DNA from: Nonomuraea sp. NBC_00507
GTDB taxonomy: Bacteria; Actinomycetota; Actinomycetes; Streptosporangiales; Streptosporangiaceae
Direction of reading: 5' to 3'
DNA: 64,000 nucleotides
NCBI RefSeq assembly: GCF_036013525.1
Contig: NZ_CP107853.1
Span: 1,612,001-1,676,000 of the forward strand
The notes beneath the pieces were generated by a model. That model made no database searches, was not told where the DNA came from, and saw only the letters and a list, made by a program, of their open reading frames with translations. This document shows, in pieces, positions 34,276 through 41,948 of the stretch. A program made the translations under genes and the position numbers. How positions within the stretch are numbered: the stretch's first letter is position 1; the number at the start of each line of letters is the position of its first letter.

Positions 34276-35061
34276 TGGATCAAGCGGAGAATGACACGTT
34301 CATCGCTTCGATAGCGCCCGAACGGGTAGCCGAGGTGCTCGTGGGTGAGCGGGTCCTGCTGGTGGAGGCTCCAGATGCGAAGCCCGCCGAGCGTGAGGCT
34401 ATCCAGGAGGCACTCATACAGGCTGGCGCCGACTACGCAGGGCAGGTCACGCTTACGAACGCGTACCTTGACCAACAGCGCCTCGACAAGCTCGACATGC
34501 TGGTCAACGGGCTCATGCCGGACGACATGACCATCGATCCCGCAGCGACCACTTATGAGAAGGGCGCCATGCTGCTCAGCGCCACGCTATTGACCAGCGA
34601 CCCCGACCAAGCGGGGACCCGCAACGAGGAAACCCTCACGGTTCTTGACGAATTCGAGCGAGCCGGGCTGCTCAGCATCGACGGGGAGCCGGGCAAGCGC
34701 GCGACGATCGCCGTCATGATCGCTCCTGAGAATCCGTTCGAAGGTGAGAATGCCGAGGCGCAGGCCAGCGCCCCTGGTCTCGCTGGCAGCCAGGCTCGAT
34801 GCGGCGAGCCGAGGCACTGTACTCGCTGGCGGCAGTACCTCCACCGTTCCCGGCGGCCTCATCGCCACCTTGCGCGACAAGAACCAGACCGACGAGCACG
34901 TCACAACCGTCGACACCGCCGATACTCCTTTAGGGCGCATTACGGTCGTCTACGCCCTGCGAGAGCAACTGAGTGGGCGGGCTGGTCAATACGGCACGGG
35001 CGCCGGAGCCTCGTCATTCCCGCTCCCGACGTCACTCTCGACTCCATCGCCTCGCCGGTAA
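34276..35061 (+). pseudogene. mctB: Copper-transport protein MctB remnant, truncated and frameshifted
   Basis: Encodes most of an MctB/DUF3186-type envelope protein: DTFIASIAPERVAEVLVGER, VLLVEAPDAKPAEREAIQEA, ADYAGQVTLTNAYLD, then after a frame change near 34772, PLVSLAARLDAASRGTVLAG, GGLIATLRDKNQTDEHVTTV, DTPLGRITVVYALREQLSGR and AGQYGTGAGASSF, the usual C-terminus. The N-terminal membrane anchor and coiled coil are lost at the ISL3 junction. Family members span the cell envelope and protect against copper; this copy cannot be functional. Intact copies are normally single-copy chromosomal genes, so this is a displaced duplicate or scar. Confidence 0.75.
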
Positions 35062-35283
35062 GGGGATTGGCCTGGCCCATTCGCTTTCTCGTCGGAGGCT
35101 CGGTTTGGGTCCTGACGTGCCTGCGAGATGTGTCCATGTCCTGGCGCGCGGCTCCGTAGTAAAGCGGTAAAGCGTGGCCAGCCGCCGCTCTGTTGCCGGC
35201 GACTCGATTGAGTCGGCGCCAACCCTTGCCAAGCTGGGCGAGCATGTGGCCATCAACCGTACCATCGCCGAACTGCGCCGATT

Positions 35284-35490
35284 ATGAGGTGTGAGTCCAG
35301 GCACTGGCACTTCGCGAGCCCGAACCGGAGCAAGGAGGCGCTCAAGCTGGAGGAGGCCGTGCACGAACGGCTCCCGCAGCGGGACCTGCTCGACATTCTC
35401 ACCCGCACCGCCTACCAGACAGGCTGGACTCGGCACCTCGGCCCGGCCTCGGGCTCTGACCCGAAGATCAAGGAAGCGCTCGGCCGGACG
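35284..35490 (+). pseudogene. Fragment of a Tn3-family transposase
   Basis: KLEEAVHERLPQRDLLDILT, RTAYQTGWTRHLGPASGSDP, KIKEALGR match the central part of Tn3-type transposases before the YGTN segment. Only about 60 residues are readable, with diverged sequence on both sides. No terminal inverted repeats of the Tn3 type were found nearby. Confidence 0.65.
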
Positions 35491-36014
35491 CGCGTACTGC
35501 GGCAATTGACCATTTACCTGGGTCAAGCATTACCGGGCGATCATCTGCGACCACCGACCCGGGGGAAGGACTCCGAGCACATGGTCAGCCCCGCGGACTG
35601 GGACAGGTGCATCTCCATGCACCGCTTCACCGTGGCTGGTGGCTATCCTCACCCCAACCTGGGCGGGGGATCCAACGGGCGAACGGACCGGCATCGGGAC
35701 TGCCCGCGGCGCTGACGCGTCGTGCTCGCCCTCGCCGCCCAGACGGCACCGCTGATGGAGACCGTCTTCCGCGCGTGCGTCGCCGAGGGGCGGGCCAAAG
35801 CGCGCACGATCCCGCCTACAACCTGAGCGTGGGCACGATCGCCGCACAGCAGCGGGGCGCCGCCACAATGCTGTTCGCGGAGTCGTGTGCACGATCCGCC
35901 TTGTTCAAGGAAACGAAAATCCAAGATCAAGGCGATGACATTGGGTATCTGTTCGGACTGATCCATGTCACCTGGTCGCGGCCGTTCCCACTAACGAATG
36001 GCTAACAAACGATC
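35491..36014. other. Non-coding region left of the tRNA remnant
   Basis: Short frames only; none recognised. By position this is the chromosomal side of the integration site. Confidence 0.35.
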
Positions 36015-36048
36015 AAAAGGCCGCCTCCCGATCTTCGGAAGACGACCT
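36015..36048 (-). terminator. Terminator of the tRNA-Ile transcript
   Basis: On the minus strand AGGTCGTCTTCC pairs with GGAGGCGGCCT using G-U pairs, followed by TTTT. It lies 20 bases beyond the 3' end of the tRNA fragment, as expected for the terminator of the original tRNA gene, and marks this side as chromosomal flank. Confidence 0.6.
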
Positions 36049-36067
36049 CTGAACTGCTGAAACTCTG

Positions 36068-36114
36068 TGGGGCTACCAGGACTTGAACCTGGGACCTCTT
36101 CCTTATCAGATAAG
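36068..36114 (-). other. attachment site: 3' half of tRNA-Ile(GAT)
   Basis: Read on the minus strand: CTTATCTGATAAGG (anticodon arm with GAT), then AAGAGGTCCCAGG, the T arm GGTTCAAGTCC and the acceptor strand GGTAGCCCCA. The 5' half of a tRNA is absent at higher coordinates. Elements that integrate into tRNA genes leave such a displaced 3' half at the far end, so the inserted element lies to the right and an intact tRNA-Ile is expected at its other end beyond the window. Confidence 0.85.
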
Positions 36115-36204
36115 TCAGCCAAGATCTCTGACCTGCACGATCTACAAACGCCCTGGTAGACACGATATCTGAAGCAGTTTCGCTTCTTTTCGATTCATTT
36201 CAGC

Positions 36205-36243
36205 GTCTCCCAACCAAGATCGTGTCTCCCAAATTTCTCCCAA
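36205..36243. repeat. Three CTCCCAA repeats, possible integrase arm sites
   Basis: GTCTCCCAA at 36205-36213 and 36224-36232, TTCTCCCAA at 36235-36243. They lie 90-130 bases inside the element from the tRNA-derived core, where arm-type sites of tyrosine recombinases are expected. Confidence 0.5.
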
Positions 36244-36278
36244 GGCCTCCCCGGGGAGAGTCCGCGAGGATCCGCGAC

Positions 36279-37037
36279 TTACACGGGTGGCGGCACGTCG
36301 ATGGTGTATTCAAACGTGAACGCGTCGCCTGGCACGACCGAATCGAGTAGCTCCACGGCTCGACCGTCAGCGCCGTACGCGACGCGCAGCGTACGGGCGA
36401 CCGGTACGCCGGGCGGAATCCTCAACAGGGCGGACTCGTTGGGAGTCGGCATCCGGATGGACACTCGCTCAACGAACTGGGCGATGCGGCCGCCTATGAC
36501 GTCCTCGTAATAGCCGGCCACGCCACCCTTGATACGCCGTGGCTCCCCCACAGGAGTGCCGGAGAAGAGGTCCGCCGGATAGTACCCGTCGCTGAGCTGC
36601 ATCGGCTCGCCATCGATGGTGACCCCACGGCGACGTACGATCACGGCTTGACCCGCGGGCAGCCGGAGCGCGGCGGCCACGTCGTCACTGGCCGGTTCCT
36701 CATGGACCTCGAGCAGCCTCTGCTCAACCTTGAATCCTTGGTCGGCCAACTCTGAGTTGAGGTTCGAAATGCCGCCGTCTCGGCGCGCCCGCCACTGGCT
36801 TCCGGTGGAAACCATAATGATCGTCGGCCGTTTGCGGACGTGAGTCTTGGCGCCTTGCGAGCTGACGACGTGGCCTTCGGCGCGGAGGAGCGCGATCGCT
36901 TTCCGGACAGTCGTCCGGGTGGTGCGATAGCGGCCGGCGAGTTCGTTCTCTGATGGCAGCGGGTCACCTGCGGTCAGACGTCCGTCGAGGATCTCCTCTC
37001 GGAGGTCGTCGGCGATCCGTCGGAATGGTGGCACCAT
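36279..37037 (-). CDS. GntR-family regulator with UTRA domain
   Basis: 252 residues from ATG 37037 (GGAGTGCGCCG upstream; ATG 37052 is the alternative). N-terminal GntR winged helix: PPFRRIADDLREEILDGRL, PLPSENELAGRYRTTRTTVR, ALLRAEGHVVSSQG. C-terminal UTRA ligand domain from about residue 95, with RLPAGQAVIVRRRGVTIDGE, LSDGYYPADLF and the closing FTFEYTIDVPP. UTRA/GntR proteins of actinomycete elements (KorSA/Pra type) control replication and transfer genes in response to a small ligand. It is the first gene next to the attachment site, in the place usual for such regulators. Confidence 0.85.
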   Translation of the reverse strand: MVPPFRRIADDLREEILDGRLTAGDPLPSENELAGRYRTTRTTVRKAIALLRAEGHVVSSQGAKTHVRKRPTIIMVSTGSQWRARRDGGISNLNSELADQGFKVEQRLLEVHEEPASDDVAAALRLPAGQAVIVRRRGVTIDGEPMQLSDGYYPADLFSGTPVGEPRRIKGGVAGYYEDVIGGRIAQFVERVSIRMPTPNESALLRIPPGVPVARTLRVAYGADGRAVELLDSVVPGDAFTFEYTIDVPPPV

Positions 37038-37064
37038 CGGCGCACTCCTCATGTATGCCTGGCC

Positions 37065-37478
37065 TTACTCGCTGTACGCCCAGCCGGACCACCGGTCGAC
37101 CGTAGTCACGATCACGGGTCCTTCGGGGGTGTGCTGGCGGTACTGCTCGTATTTGGTTGAGAGCGCTCGGATGGCGGCTTCCCGTTCTGTGCCATCGTCA
37201 TGGATGGCTGCATTGCCGTCGGCGCGCGCCCACCACAGGCGTGTCCAGTCGTCTTCGTAGTGGTCAACCAGCAGGCTGACCTTGGGATTCTCTCGGATGT
37301 TGCGCAGTCGTCGCAGGTTCATTGTGGTCTTCGGCTTGTGATCAATGGCGATCACGATCTGTTCGTCCAACATGGCGAACGTCACGGGCACGAGGTGTGG
37401 AGCTCCGCTTGCCGCAGCCGTGGCCAGGCGGGCGATGCGTTCGTTGGCGAACAGCGTTCTGGCTCGATGCGCATCCAT
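37065..37478 (-). CDS. PPOX-class F420-dependent oxidoreductase (TIGR03668 type)
   Basis: 137 residues: ARTLFANERIARLATAAASG, APHLVPVTFAM, IVIAIDHKPKTTMNLRRLRN, NPKVSLLVDHYEDDWTRLWW and GTEREAAIRALSTKYEQYRQ. This is the split-barrel flavin/F420-binding fold of the TIGR03668 family, found across actinobacteria as small soluble enzymes reducing unknown substrates with F420H2. It lies 28 bases upstream of the GntR gene on the same strand, so they form an operon read leftwards from the repeat-containing promoter region near 37500. Confidence 0.85.
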   Translation of the reverse strand: MDAHRARTLFANERIARLATAAASGAPHLVPVTFAMLDEQIVIAIDHKPKTTMNLRRLRNIRENPKVSLLVDHYEDDWTRLWWARADGNAAIHDDGTEREAAIRALSTKYEQYRQHTPEGPVIVTTVDRWSGWAYSE

Positions 37479-37502
37479 ACCTCATTCTCCACGGAACAGC
37501 TT

Positions 37503-37546
37503 GCATATCCATGTGACCCAAGTCTAGGGTCAAACATGCATATCCA
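37503..37546 (-). promoter_or_regulatory. Direct repeats in the PPOX/GntR promoter region
   Basis: GCATATCCA at 37503-37511 and 37538-37546, flanking a GACCC...GGGTC inverted pair (37516-37532). Placed just upstream of the 37478 start, so a likely operator, possibly for the GntR protein encoded in the same operon. Confidence 0.45.
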
Positions 37547-37653
37547 AGTTGTAGTCATGGGAGGTGGACGCCATGGCCCACCCTGCGGATACCTCAGCCC
37601 TCAGTAGGCCGCTTCACCTCTTCCGCGCTGGCCGAGGCATCATGCCAACGAGC

Positions 37654-37911
37654 TCACTCACGGTCCGCGGGCCACTCATTACGAGGGCGGACATAGGTCC
37701 CACGACCCGAAATGGGATTGATCCAGCCTTCCTCGGTGAGGATCCCCAACACCTTGCGGATCGTCCCACGACTGACCGCGAATTCTTGATCAAGCTGATT
37801 GATCGACGGAATGGGTGTCCTCTCCCTGTAGACACCCGTCTCGATTCGCTTGCGCAGCGTCTCGTAGAGCTGGACCCACATCAGCCGATCCTCGTCGAAC
37901 TCGATCATCAC
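37654..37911 (-). CDS. Short GntR-type DNA-binding protein
   Basis: 85 residues consisting of the GntR winged helix only: WVQLYETLRKRIETGVYRER, PIPSINQLDQEFAVSRGTIR, LGILTEEGWINPISGRGTY. No ligand domain. ATG 37911 (or the next codon, ATG 37908). Small GntR proteins like this control copy number or transfer genes in actinomycete plasmids. Its promoter region faces that of the 38066 gene and contains a 20-bp palindrome that is a natural operator candidate. Confidence 0.8.
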   Translation of the reverse strand: MMIEFDEDRLMWVQLYETLRKRIETGVYRERTPIPSINQLDQEFAVSRGTIRKVLGILTEEGWINPISGRGTYVRPRNEWPADRE

Positions 37912-37957
37912 GTGCGTGACGCTAAGGCGTCATGGCAGTGCATGCCCTGGCGGGACT

Positions 37958-37977
37958 TGCCGATGCAGGCATCGGCA
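37958..37977. promoter_or_regulatory. 20-bp palindrome, operator candidate
   Basis: TGCCGATGC-AG-GCATCGGCA, perfect nine-base arms, between the divergent GntR gene (start 37911) and the gene at 38066. Partial copies of its half site (ATGGCAGTGCATGCC at 37932, GGCATATGCATGC at 37978) flank it, so several dimers may bind. Confidence 0.55.
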
Positions 37978-38065
37978 GGCATATGCATGCTATGGCAGGC
38001 AGTGACACGGAGTATTCGAAACTTGCACGCCTTTACGAGCCCTCCACCGCCGGGAAGGACCCGCG

Positions 38066-38434
38066 ATGCTGCACCCCGTGTATCAGCAGTCGCTGCCACC
38101 GACCACGTCCAGCCCCGCGATCGTCGGAAGCTGGGCGCGCAGCGTGGCCGAGGCCGAACAGCCCACCCTCGCCGAGCGCATCCACAAGACGGCGCAGACC
38201 CTCGTCCACCATGTCATACGGGACATCTCGCCACACCGTCGACTGCACGCGGAGCTTGAGCTGACTGACACCGGTCTGCGGCTCACGGTCCGCGTGCCAG
38301 GGCACGCTGCCCACGTCGGCAGTCTGGAGTGCTTCGAAATGTCAGGGGAGCTGACCAGCTTCGGGTGCAGTGGCAGCCCCGCTGGGCGCGAGGCCTGGGC
38401 CGAGCTCCGGATCGAAACGGCAGCTGTGGCGTGA
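38066..38434 (+). CDS. Hypothetical protein, 122 aa
   Basis: ATG 38066 preceded by GGGAAGGACC. A soluble protein with a helical first half (GSWARSVAEAEQPTLAERIH) and beta-rich second half (LHAELELTDTGLRLTVRVPG). No family recognised. The stop overlaps the next start (TGATG), so the two are co-translated. First gene of the plus-strand operon controlled from the palindrome region. Confidence 0.6.
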   Translation: MLHPVYQQSLPPTTSSPAIVGSWARSVAEAEQPTLAERIHKTAQTLVHHVIRDISPHRRLHAELELTDTGLRLTVRVPGHAAHVGSLECFEMSGELTSFGCSGSPAGREAWAELRIETAAVA

Positions 38435-38724
38435 TGGCCAGTGGCGAAGAGCGCACGCAGGACCAGCTGGCCAAGGACGGCCGTCGGCTGAGACTGCTGG
38501 CGCAGCTGTACCCGGGCTACCGGCTGAACCGGCACGTCGACCGGCATGGCCGAGTGTGGTGGTGGGCCGTCCGGCTGTCCATGACTGACGAGCTGCGGGC
38601 GGCAGGCGTCCATCAATCCCTCGGGCGCACCAGCTTCGACGACCTGCAGGCGGCGCTGGTGCAGCAGGACTGGATCACGCATATGCGCCAGGACTGGACA
38701 GGGCCCGAGCGCGGCCGTTCATGA
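38434..38724 (+). CDS. Hypothetical protein, 96 aa
   Basis: Starts at ATG 38434, one base overlapping the previous stop; GTG 38431 is an alternative. Basic first half with a strand pattern LYPGYRLNRHVDRHGRVWWW, then helices (DELRAAGVHQSL, FDDLQAALVQQ). No family recognised. Coupled to the preceding gene and probably part of the same maintenance or transfer-control unit. Confidence 0.6.
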   Translation: MASGEERTQDQLAKDGRRLRLLAQLYPGYRLNRHVDRHGRVWWWAVRLSMTDELRAAGVHQSLGRTSFDDLQAALVQQDWITHMRQDWTGPERGRS

Positions 38725-38998
38725 ACTCCCGGCGCGTCGCCTGCGAATGGCGGCGCGTCGGGCGGGTGGCCCTGCCAGCGGGAGGGCCCTTGGCGGGGCC
38801 ACCCCATCGACCAGGGCGGTGCGGGAGCCCCTACACCCATTCCCCCGCACCGCCCGTCCCCCACGTTCGCCGGCGGCCGCGCCTCCCACGCTCCTCGGCC
38901 GCTGCGGTGTAGCGTGCCCCGATTCCAAACGAGACAGGGCTCCCGGCCGGTACGCCGAGAGCCCTTGCGATCGATCCCCCTTCCCCAGGAGACCGACC
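38725..38998 (+). other. Leader region of the DUF2637 gene
   Basis: No gene supported. Contains a hairpin GGGCTC-C-CGGC / GCCG-A-GAGCCC at 38937-38964, 35 bases before the start codon at 38999. It could end upstream transcripts or shape the leader. Confidence 0.4.
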
Positions 38999-39907
38999 AT
39001 GCATGACCCTACGAGCGCGGCCGCGGCCGCGCCAACCCGCCGCGCCCACCAGGCCGACCCGATCGAGCGCGTCGGCGTGGCGGTGGTCGCGGTCGCCGCG
39101 GCGGTACTCAGCTTCTCCGCGCTGGCCGGCCTCGGCGGGTACGCCGGATTCGGCACCGTCGCCGTCTTCGCGTGGGACGCGCCGCTCAGCCCGCTGATCC
39201 CGCTGTGCATCGACGTCTACGGTGCCACGGCCGTGCGCATCGCCAGCAGGCGCTGCTACAGCGACGAGACGCGACGCCAGGCCCTGATTCACGCCATGGC
39301 CGCCATCGTGGTCGGCGTGATCGGTAACGGGACTTACCACTTGTTAGAGACGCACGTCCTTGTACTCGGCGACCTCCGATGGCTGCTCGTGATCGCGGTC
39401 AGCGTCGTCCCGCCCGTGGCGCTGGGCGCCATGCTGCACCTGATGGCGCTCACCGCACGCGACCGCCAGGACGCCGACCAGGTGCACGAGGCGGCCGCCG
39501 TACCCGCGACCGAACCCACCGAGGTACGTGACGCACCCGCGCAAGTACGTGAACCTGGTGACGTACCCACAGCCGCCGGTGCCCCGCCGGCGCCGACCTC
39601 GGCGGCCGCGCCGCCGCCGTTGCTCGAGCTCGGCCCCGCCCACGAGGAGCACCAGTGGTACCCGGCGCGACATGCGCAGACGCTGCCCGCACCCGAGCCG
39701 GAACCGGCGCCGGAACCCGGTCAGGTACGCCTGCCCCAGCTGGACCCGGCGCTACGGCCCGTCGTACTCCAGGCGGTCGAGACGTTCGCGCCCGACGGCG
39801 AGCTCGACCGCGTGCCGACCATCCGAGAGGTTAAGGAGGCGCTCAACGTCGGCCAGCCGAAGGCGACCCGAGTACGCGCGTACCTGAGCGAGCTCGTCGC
39901 CAGCTGA
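38999..39907 (+). CDS. DUF2637 (SpdB-like) membrane protein with Pro-rich linker and HTH
   Basis: 302 residues from ATG 38999 (AGGAGACCGACC upstream). Four membrane helices: ERVGVAVVAVAAAVLSFSAL, APLSPLIPLCIDVYGATAVR, HAMAAIVVGVIGNGTYHLLE and WLLVIAVSVVPPVALGAMLH. A long Ala/Pro/Glu-rich linker follows, then a C-terminal HTH (VPTIREVKEALNVGQPKATR, VRAYLSEL). The second helix with PLCIDVYGATA marks DUF2637. Such proteins resemble the spread proteins SpdB that act after conjugation in mycelial actinomycetes; in phage-like elements their role is open. The frame to 38747 is non-coding by composition. Confidence 0.85.
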   Translation: MHDPTSAAAAAPTRRAHQADPIERVGVAVVAVAAAVLSFSALAGLGGYAGFGTVAVFAWDAPLSPLIPLCIDVYGATAVRIASRRCYSDETRRQALIHAMAAIVVGVIGNGTYHLLETHVLVLGDLRWLLVIAVSVVPPVALGAMLHLMALTARDRQDADQVHEAAAVPATEPTEVRDAPAQVREPGDVPTAAGAPPAPTSAAAPPPLLELGPAHEEHQWYPARHAQTLPAPEPEPAPEPGQVRLPQLDPALRPVVLQAVETFAPDGELDRVPTIREVKEALNVGQPKATRVRAYLSELVAS

Positions 39908-39965
39908 CCGTGAACCCCCGGCTGTATCCGTATGAACCCGTCGCTGATCAACCCGAGAGGAGCAT

Positions 39966-40235
39966 GTGCCCGAGATGCAAATAGCAAAGATGATCATCAT
40001 GTATTTGGAGGGGCAGGCGATCCGGACGTCCGGCTTCGCCATGGAGGAGTCCGACCGGGACGCCCTGCTGGCGCAGGCCCAGGCCGCGGACGCCACAAGA
40101 GCGGACGGCACGCAGGTGCGGATCGTCTACGGACGACTGGAGGAGCTACACGTGCTGCTCGGCCGGGAGGACCTCGACAGCCTCCTGGAGAGGTGCATGA
40201 CGGCCGAAGTGCGGATCATGCAGAGGAGCGCGTGA
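39966..40235 (+). CDS. Hypothetical protein, 89 aa
   Basis: GTG 39966 after GAGAGGAGC. Soluble; helical with a central strand (VRIVYGRLEELHVLLGREDL). No family recognised. The stop overlaps the next start (GTGATG). Confidence 0.55.
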   Translation: MPEMQIAKMIIMYLEGQAIRTSGFAMEESDRDALLAQAQAADATRADGTQVRIVYGRLEELHVLLGREDLDSLLERCMTAEVRIMQRSA

Positions 40236-40651
40236 TGAGCACCGACCACGCCTACGAGGTCGACCACGACGACTACGAGCGGCTCATGGGCCCGCCCCAG
40301 GAGGAGCCGGACGAGGAGCCGCCGCTGTCCCTCGAGGAGATCCAAGCCGCCTACGACGAGTGCGGGGGCAAGATCTGGGAGCTCGGGCCGAGCGCCCGCA
40401 CCGTGGCGGTCGGCCTGCTGCAGCTGATCACCGAGGCACGCGCGGCACGGGCCGAGCTCGAGCGCATGCGGGCCGGCACCCGGCATGAGTACACCGTGAC
40501 CGACGGCGCGCCGCCGGCCGACGACGCCGAACTGGTGACCGCCGAGCAGGCCGACGCCGTTCTGGCCAACACGGCCACCGCCCAGACGGTGTGGATCCGC
40601 GGCGTGCACGCCGAGCCGTGGCAGCAGCTCTCCAAAGAGCCGCCGTTCTAG
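40235..40651 (+). CDS. Acidic hypothetical protein, 138 aa
   Basis: ATG 40235 overlaps the previous stop. Very acidic N-terminus (EEPDEEPPLSLEEIQAAYDE), then a helical core (ARTVAVGLLQLITEARAARA) and a Glu/Ala-rich tail. No family recognised; acidic helical proteins of this size in elements are sometimes DNA mimics, but nothing specific supports that here. A long hairpin terminator follows. Confidence 0.55.
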   Translation: MSTDHAYEVDHDDYERLMGPPQEEPDEEPPLSLEEIQAAYDECGGKIWELGPSARTVAVGLLQLITEARAARAELERMRAGTRHEYTVTDGAPPADDAELVTAEQADAVLANTATAQTVWIRGVHAEPWQQLSKEPPF

Positions 40652-40661
40652 GCCGCGAGAC

Positions 40662-40706
40662 GACGAAGAGCCCCACCCGGTCCAGGACCGGGTGGGGCTC
40701 TTCGTC
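40662..40706. terminator. 22-bp perfect terminator hairpin
   Basis: Arms 40662-40683 and 40685-40706 are exact reverse complements (GACGAAGAGCCCCACCC... and ...GGGTGGGGCTCTTCGTC). Works in both directions by symmetry. Confidence 0.8.
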
Positions 40707-40773
40707 TGTGCTGGTCGGAGGGCTACAGGACTGTTCCGCTGACGAGCGCTGCAGGCGGTCGTACCGTGAAGGT

Positions 40774-40923
40774 ATGGCCAAGGGCGAGGACGACGACGAA
40801 GCTCCGCCGATCTGCGGCACCTGCCTGGGAGCCGGCGGGGAGTGGATGGAGCAGAACGGCAAGAGAGGCCAGCAACGCGTGTGGGTGCCCTGCAGCTCGT
40901 GCGGCGGGACAGGCCGAAGGTGA
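40774..40923 (+). CDS. 49-residue zinc-ribbon protein
   Basis: ATG 40774 after GTGAAGGT. Two CxxCxGxG knuckles, CGTCLGAGG and CSSCGGTG, as in the DnaJ zinc-finger repeat, predict one bound zinc. The stop overlaps the next start (GTGA). Confidence 0.6.
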   Translation: MAKGEDDDEAPPICGTCLGAGGEWMEQNGKRGQQRVWVPCSSCGGTGRR

Positions 40924-41237
40924 CCGATCCCATCACCTGCCCCGAATGCGAGGGCAAGCGCGGGCAGCAGCTCGGGCCGCTCTTCCTGGCGTGCCTGTTC
41001 TGCGGCGGCCGCGGCTGGGTCGGCGCCGACAACGAACCGGCCGAAGCGTGCCAGAAGCCGCCCCCGCCGCCGCCGACTGCCACCGACCACAAGGTGTGGA
41101 CCGACCCCTACATCGCCGCGGCGTTCCCGTGCCGGATGTGTTTCGGGTCCAAGCAGGTGACCCACGTCGACGAGGACTCCGGCGTGCTGATGACGTCGAC
41201 GTGCCCCTGCTCGGTTGAGCCTGCGCCGGGGGCGTGA
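40920..41237 (+). CDS. Zinc-ribbon protein, 105 aa
   Basis: GTG 40920 coupled to the preceding zinc-ribbon gene. CPECEGK...CLFCGGRG forms one zinc site; a Pro-rich linker follows, then CRMCFGSKQ...CPCSVE suggests a second. Together with its neighbour this looks like a pair of small DnaJ-type zinc-knuckle proteins, frequent in actinophages and elements with unknown role. A terminator follows. Confidence 0.6.
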   Translation: MTDPITCPECEGKRGQQLGPLFLACLFCGGRGWVGADNEPAEACQKPPPPPPTATDHKVWTDPYIAAAFPCRMCFGSKQVTHVDEDSGVLMTSTCPCSVEPAPGA

Positions 41238-41249
41238 CAACGCGAAAGA

Positions 41250-41289
41250 GCCCCCGCCCGGTCCGCTTCCGTGAGGACCGGGCGGGGGC
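41250..41289. terminator. 15-bp terminator hairpin
   Basis: Arms GCCCCCGCCCGGTCC (41250-41264) and GGACCGGGCGGGGGC (41275-41289), then GTTTCTTT. Ends the plus-strand operon before the convergent phage genes. Confidence 0.75.
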
Positions 41290-41591
41290 GTTTCTTTGGG
41301 GTGGTCGGAGGGACAGGGGCCAGCTCTTCAGGCTGCTGGCGCCCGCCGGTTCTGCGGCCAGAGGCCGGGACCGGACATCCCATCCCCTGCGCGTCCCCCC
41401 TGTGCGGGAGTACTCGAAGCTCGCGGTGATCTTACACAGTGGTGCTGCAGGATGCTGCCGGCGATGACAGGGTGTCGGGTCTGCGCCGTGGCGGCCAGTA
41501 CCGCGGGCTGGTCCGCCACGGGTGACGCTGCAGACGTCACTGCTCGCCTGGCCAGCTCCGCAACCCGGTCCGCGGGGCGAGCGGTCCCAGG
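41290..41591. other. Convergent spacer between early genes and phage late genes
   Basis: No gene or strong structure recognised beyond the terminator on its left. Confidence 0.35.
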
Positions 41592-41867
41592 CTATCGCTC
41601 GACGTGCCCCTGCACGACGAGTGGCCGCCCGCGGTCGTCCCGGGGGTCCGCGACGGGCGTGACGCGCCTCTGGCTGCTGAACCACACCCACGCGAAGAGC
41701 GCCGCGTCGAACAGCTGCTCGACGCCCGCCTCGCTCAGCTCCCACTCCGGCGGGATCCAGCCGAGCGCGATGCCGAGCCGGACCAGTCCCATGAGGACCA
41801 GGGCAAGCGCGCCCCGCACCATCAGCGGGTATCGCACGGTGAACGGAGTCTTGGGGATGGGATGCAT
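41592..41867 (-). CDS. Small membrane protein, holin candidate
   Basis: 91 residues from ATG 41867, with AAGGAGGGGCAT directly before. Two membrane helices: LMVRGALALVLMGLVRLGIA and VEQLFDAALFAWVWFSSQ, joined by a short polar loop, then a basic tail. The two-helix size and its place at the end of the late operon behind the endolysin gene fit a phage holin. Holins are diverse and no family name can be given. Confidence 0.6.
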   Translation of the reverse strand: MHPIPKTPFTVRYPLMVRGALALVLMGLVRLGIALGWIPPEWELSEAGVEQLFDAALFAWVWFSSQRRVTPVADPRDDRGRPLVVQGHVER

Positions 41868-41948
41868 ATGCCCCTCCTTAAGGGACGCGCCTCATTCGAG
41901 GGCGAAAATGAGGAACCTGCAGCACATCGCCGCAGGTGAGGCTCAGGC

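Noticed and set aside
35174..35287. 37-codon plus-strand frame (DSIESAPTLAKLGEHVAINR)
   Set aside because: Reads protein-like but too short to place; may belong to the Tn3 remnant, no firm evidence.
36068..36150. Complete tRNA gene
   Set aside because: Only the anticodon, T and 3' acceptor parts are present; no 5' acceptor strand or D arm follows at higher coordinates.
36205..36243. CRISPR-like repeats
   Set aside because: Repeats are only seven to nine bases with unequal spacing and no spacer structure; att-arm sites explain them better.
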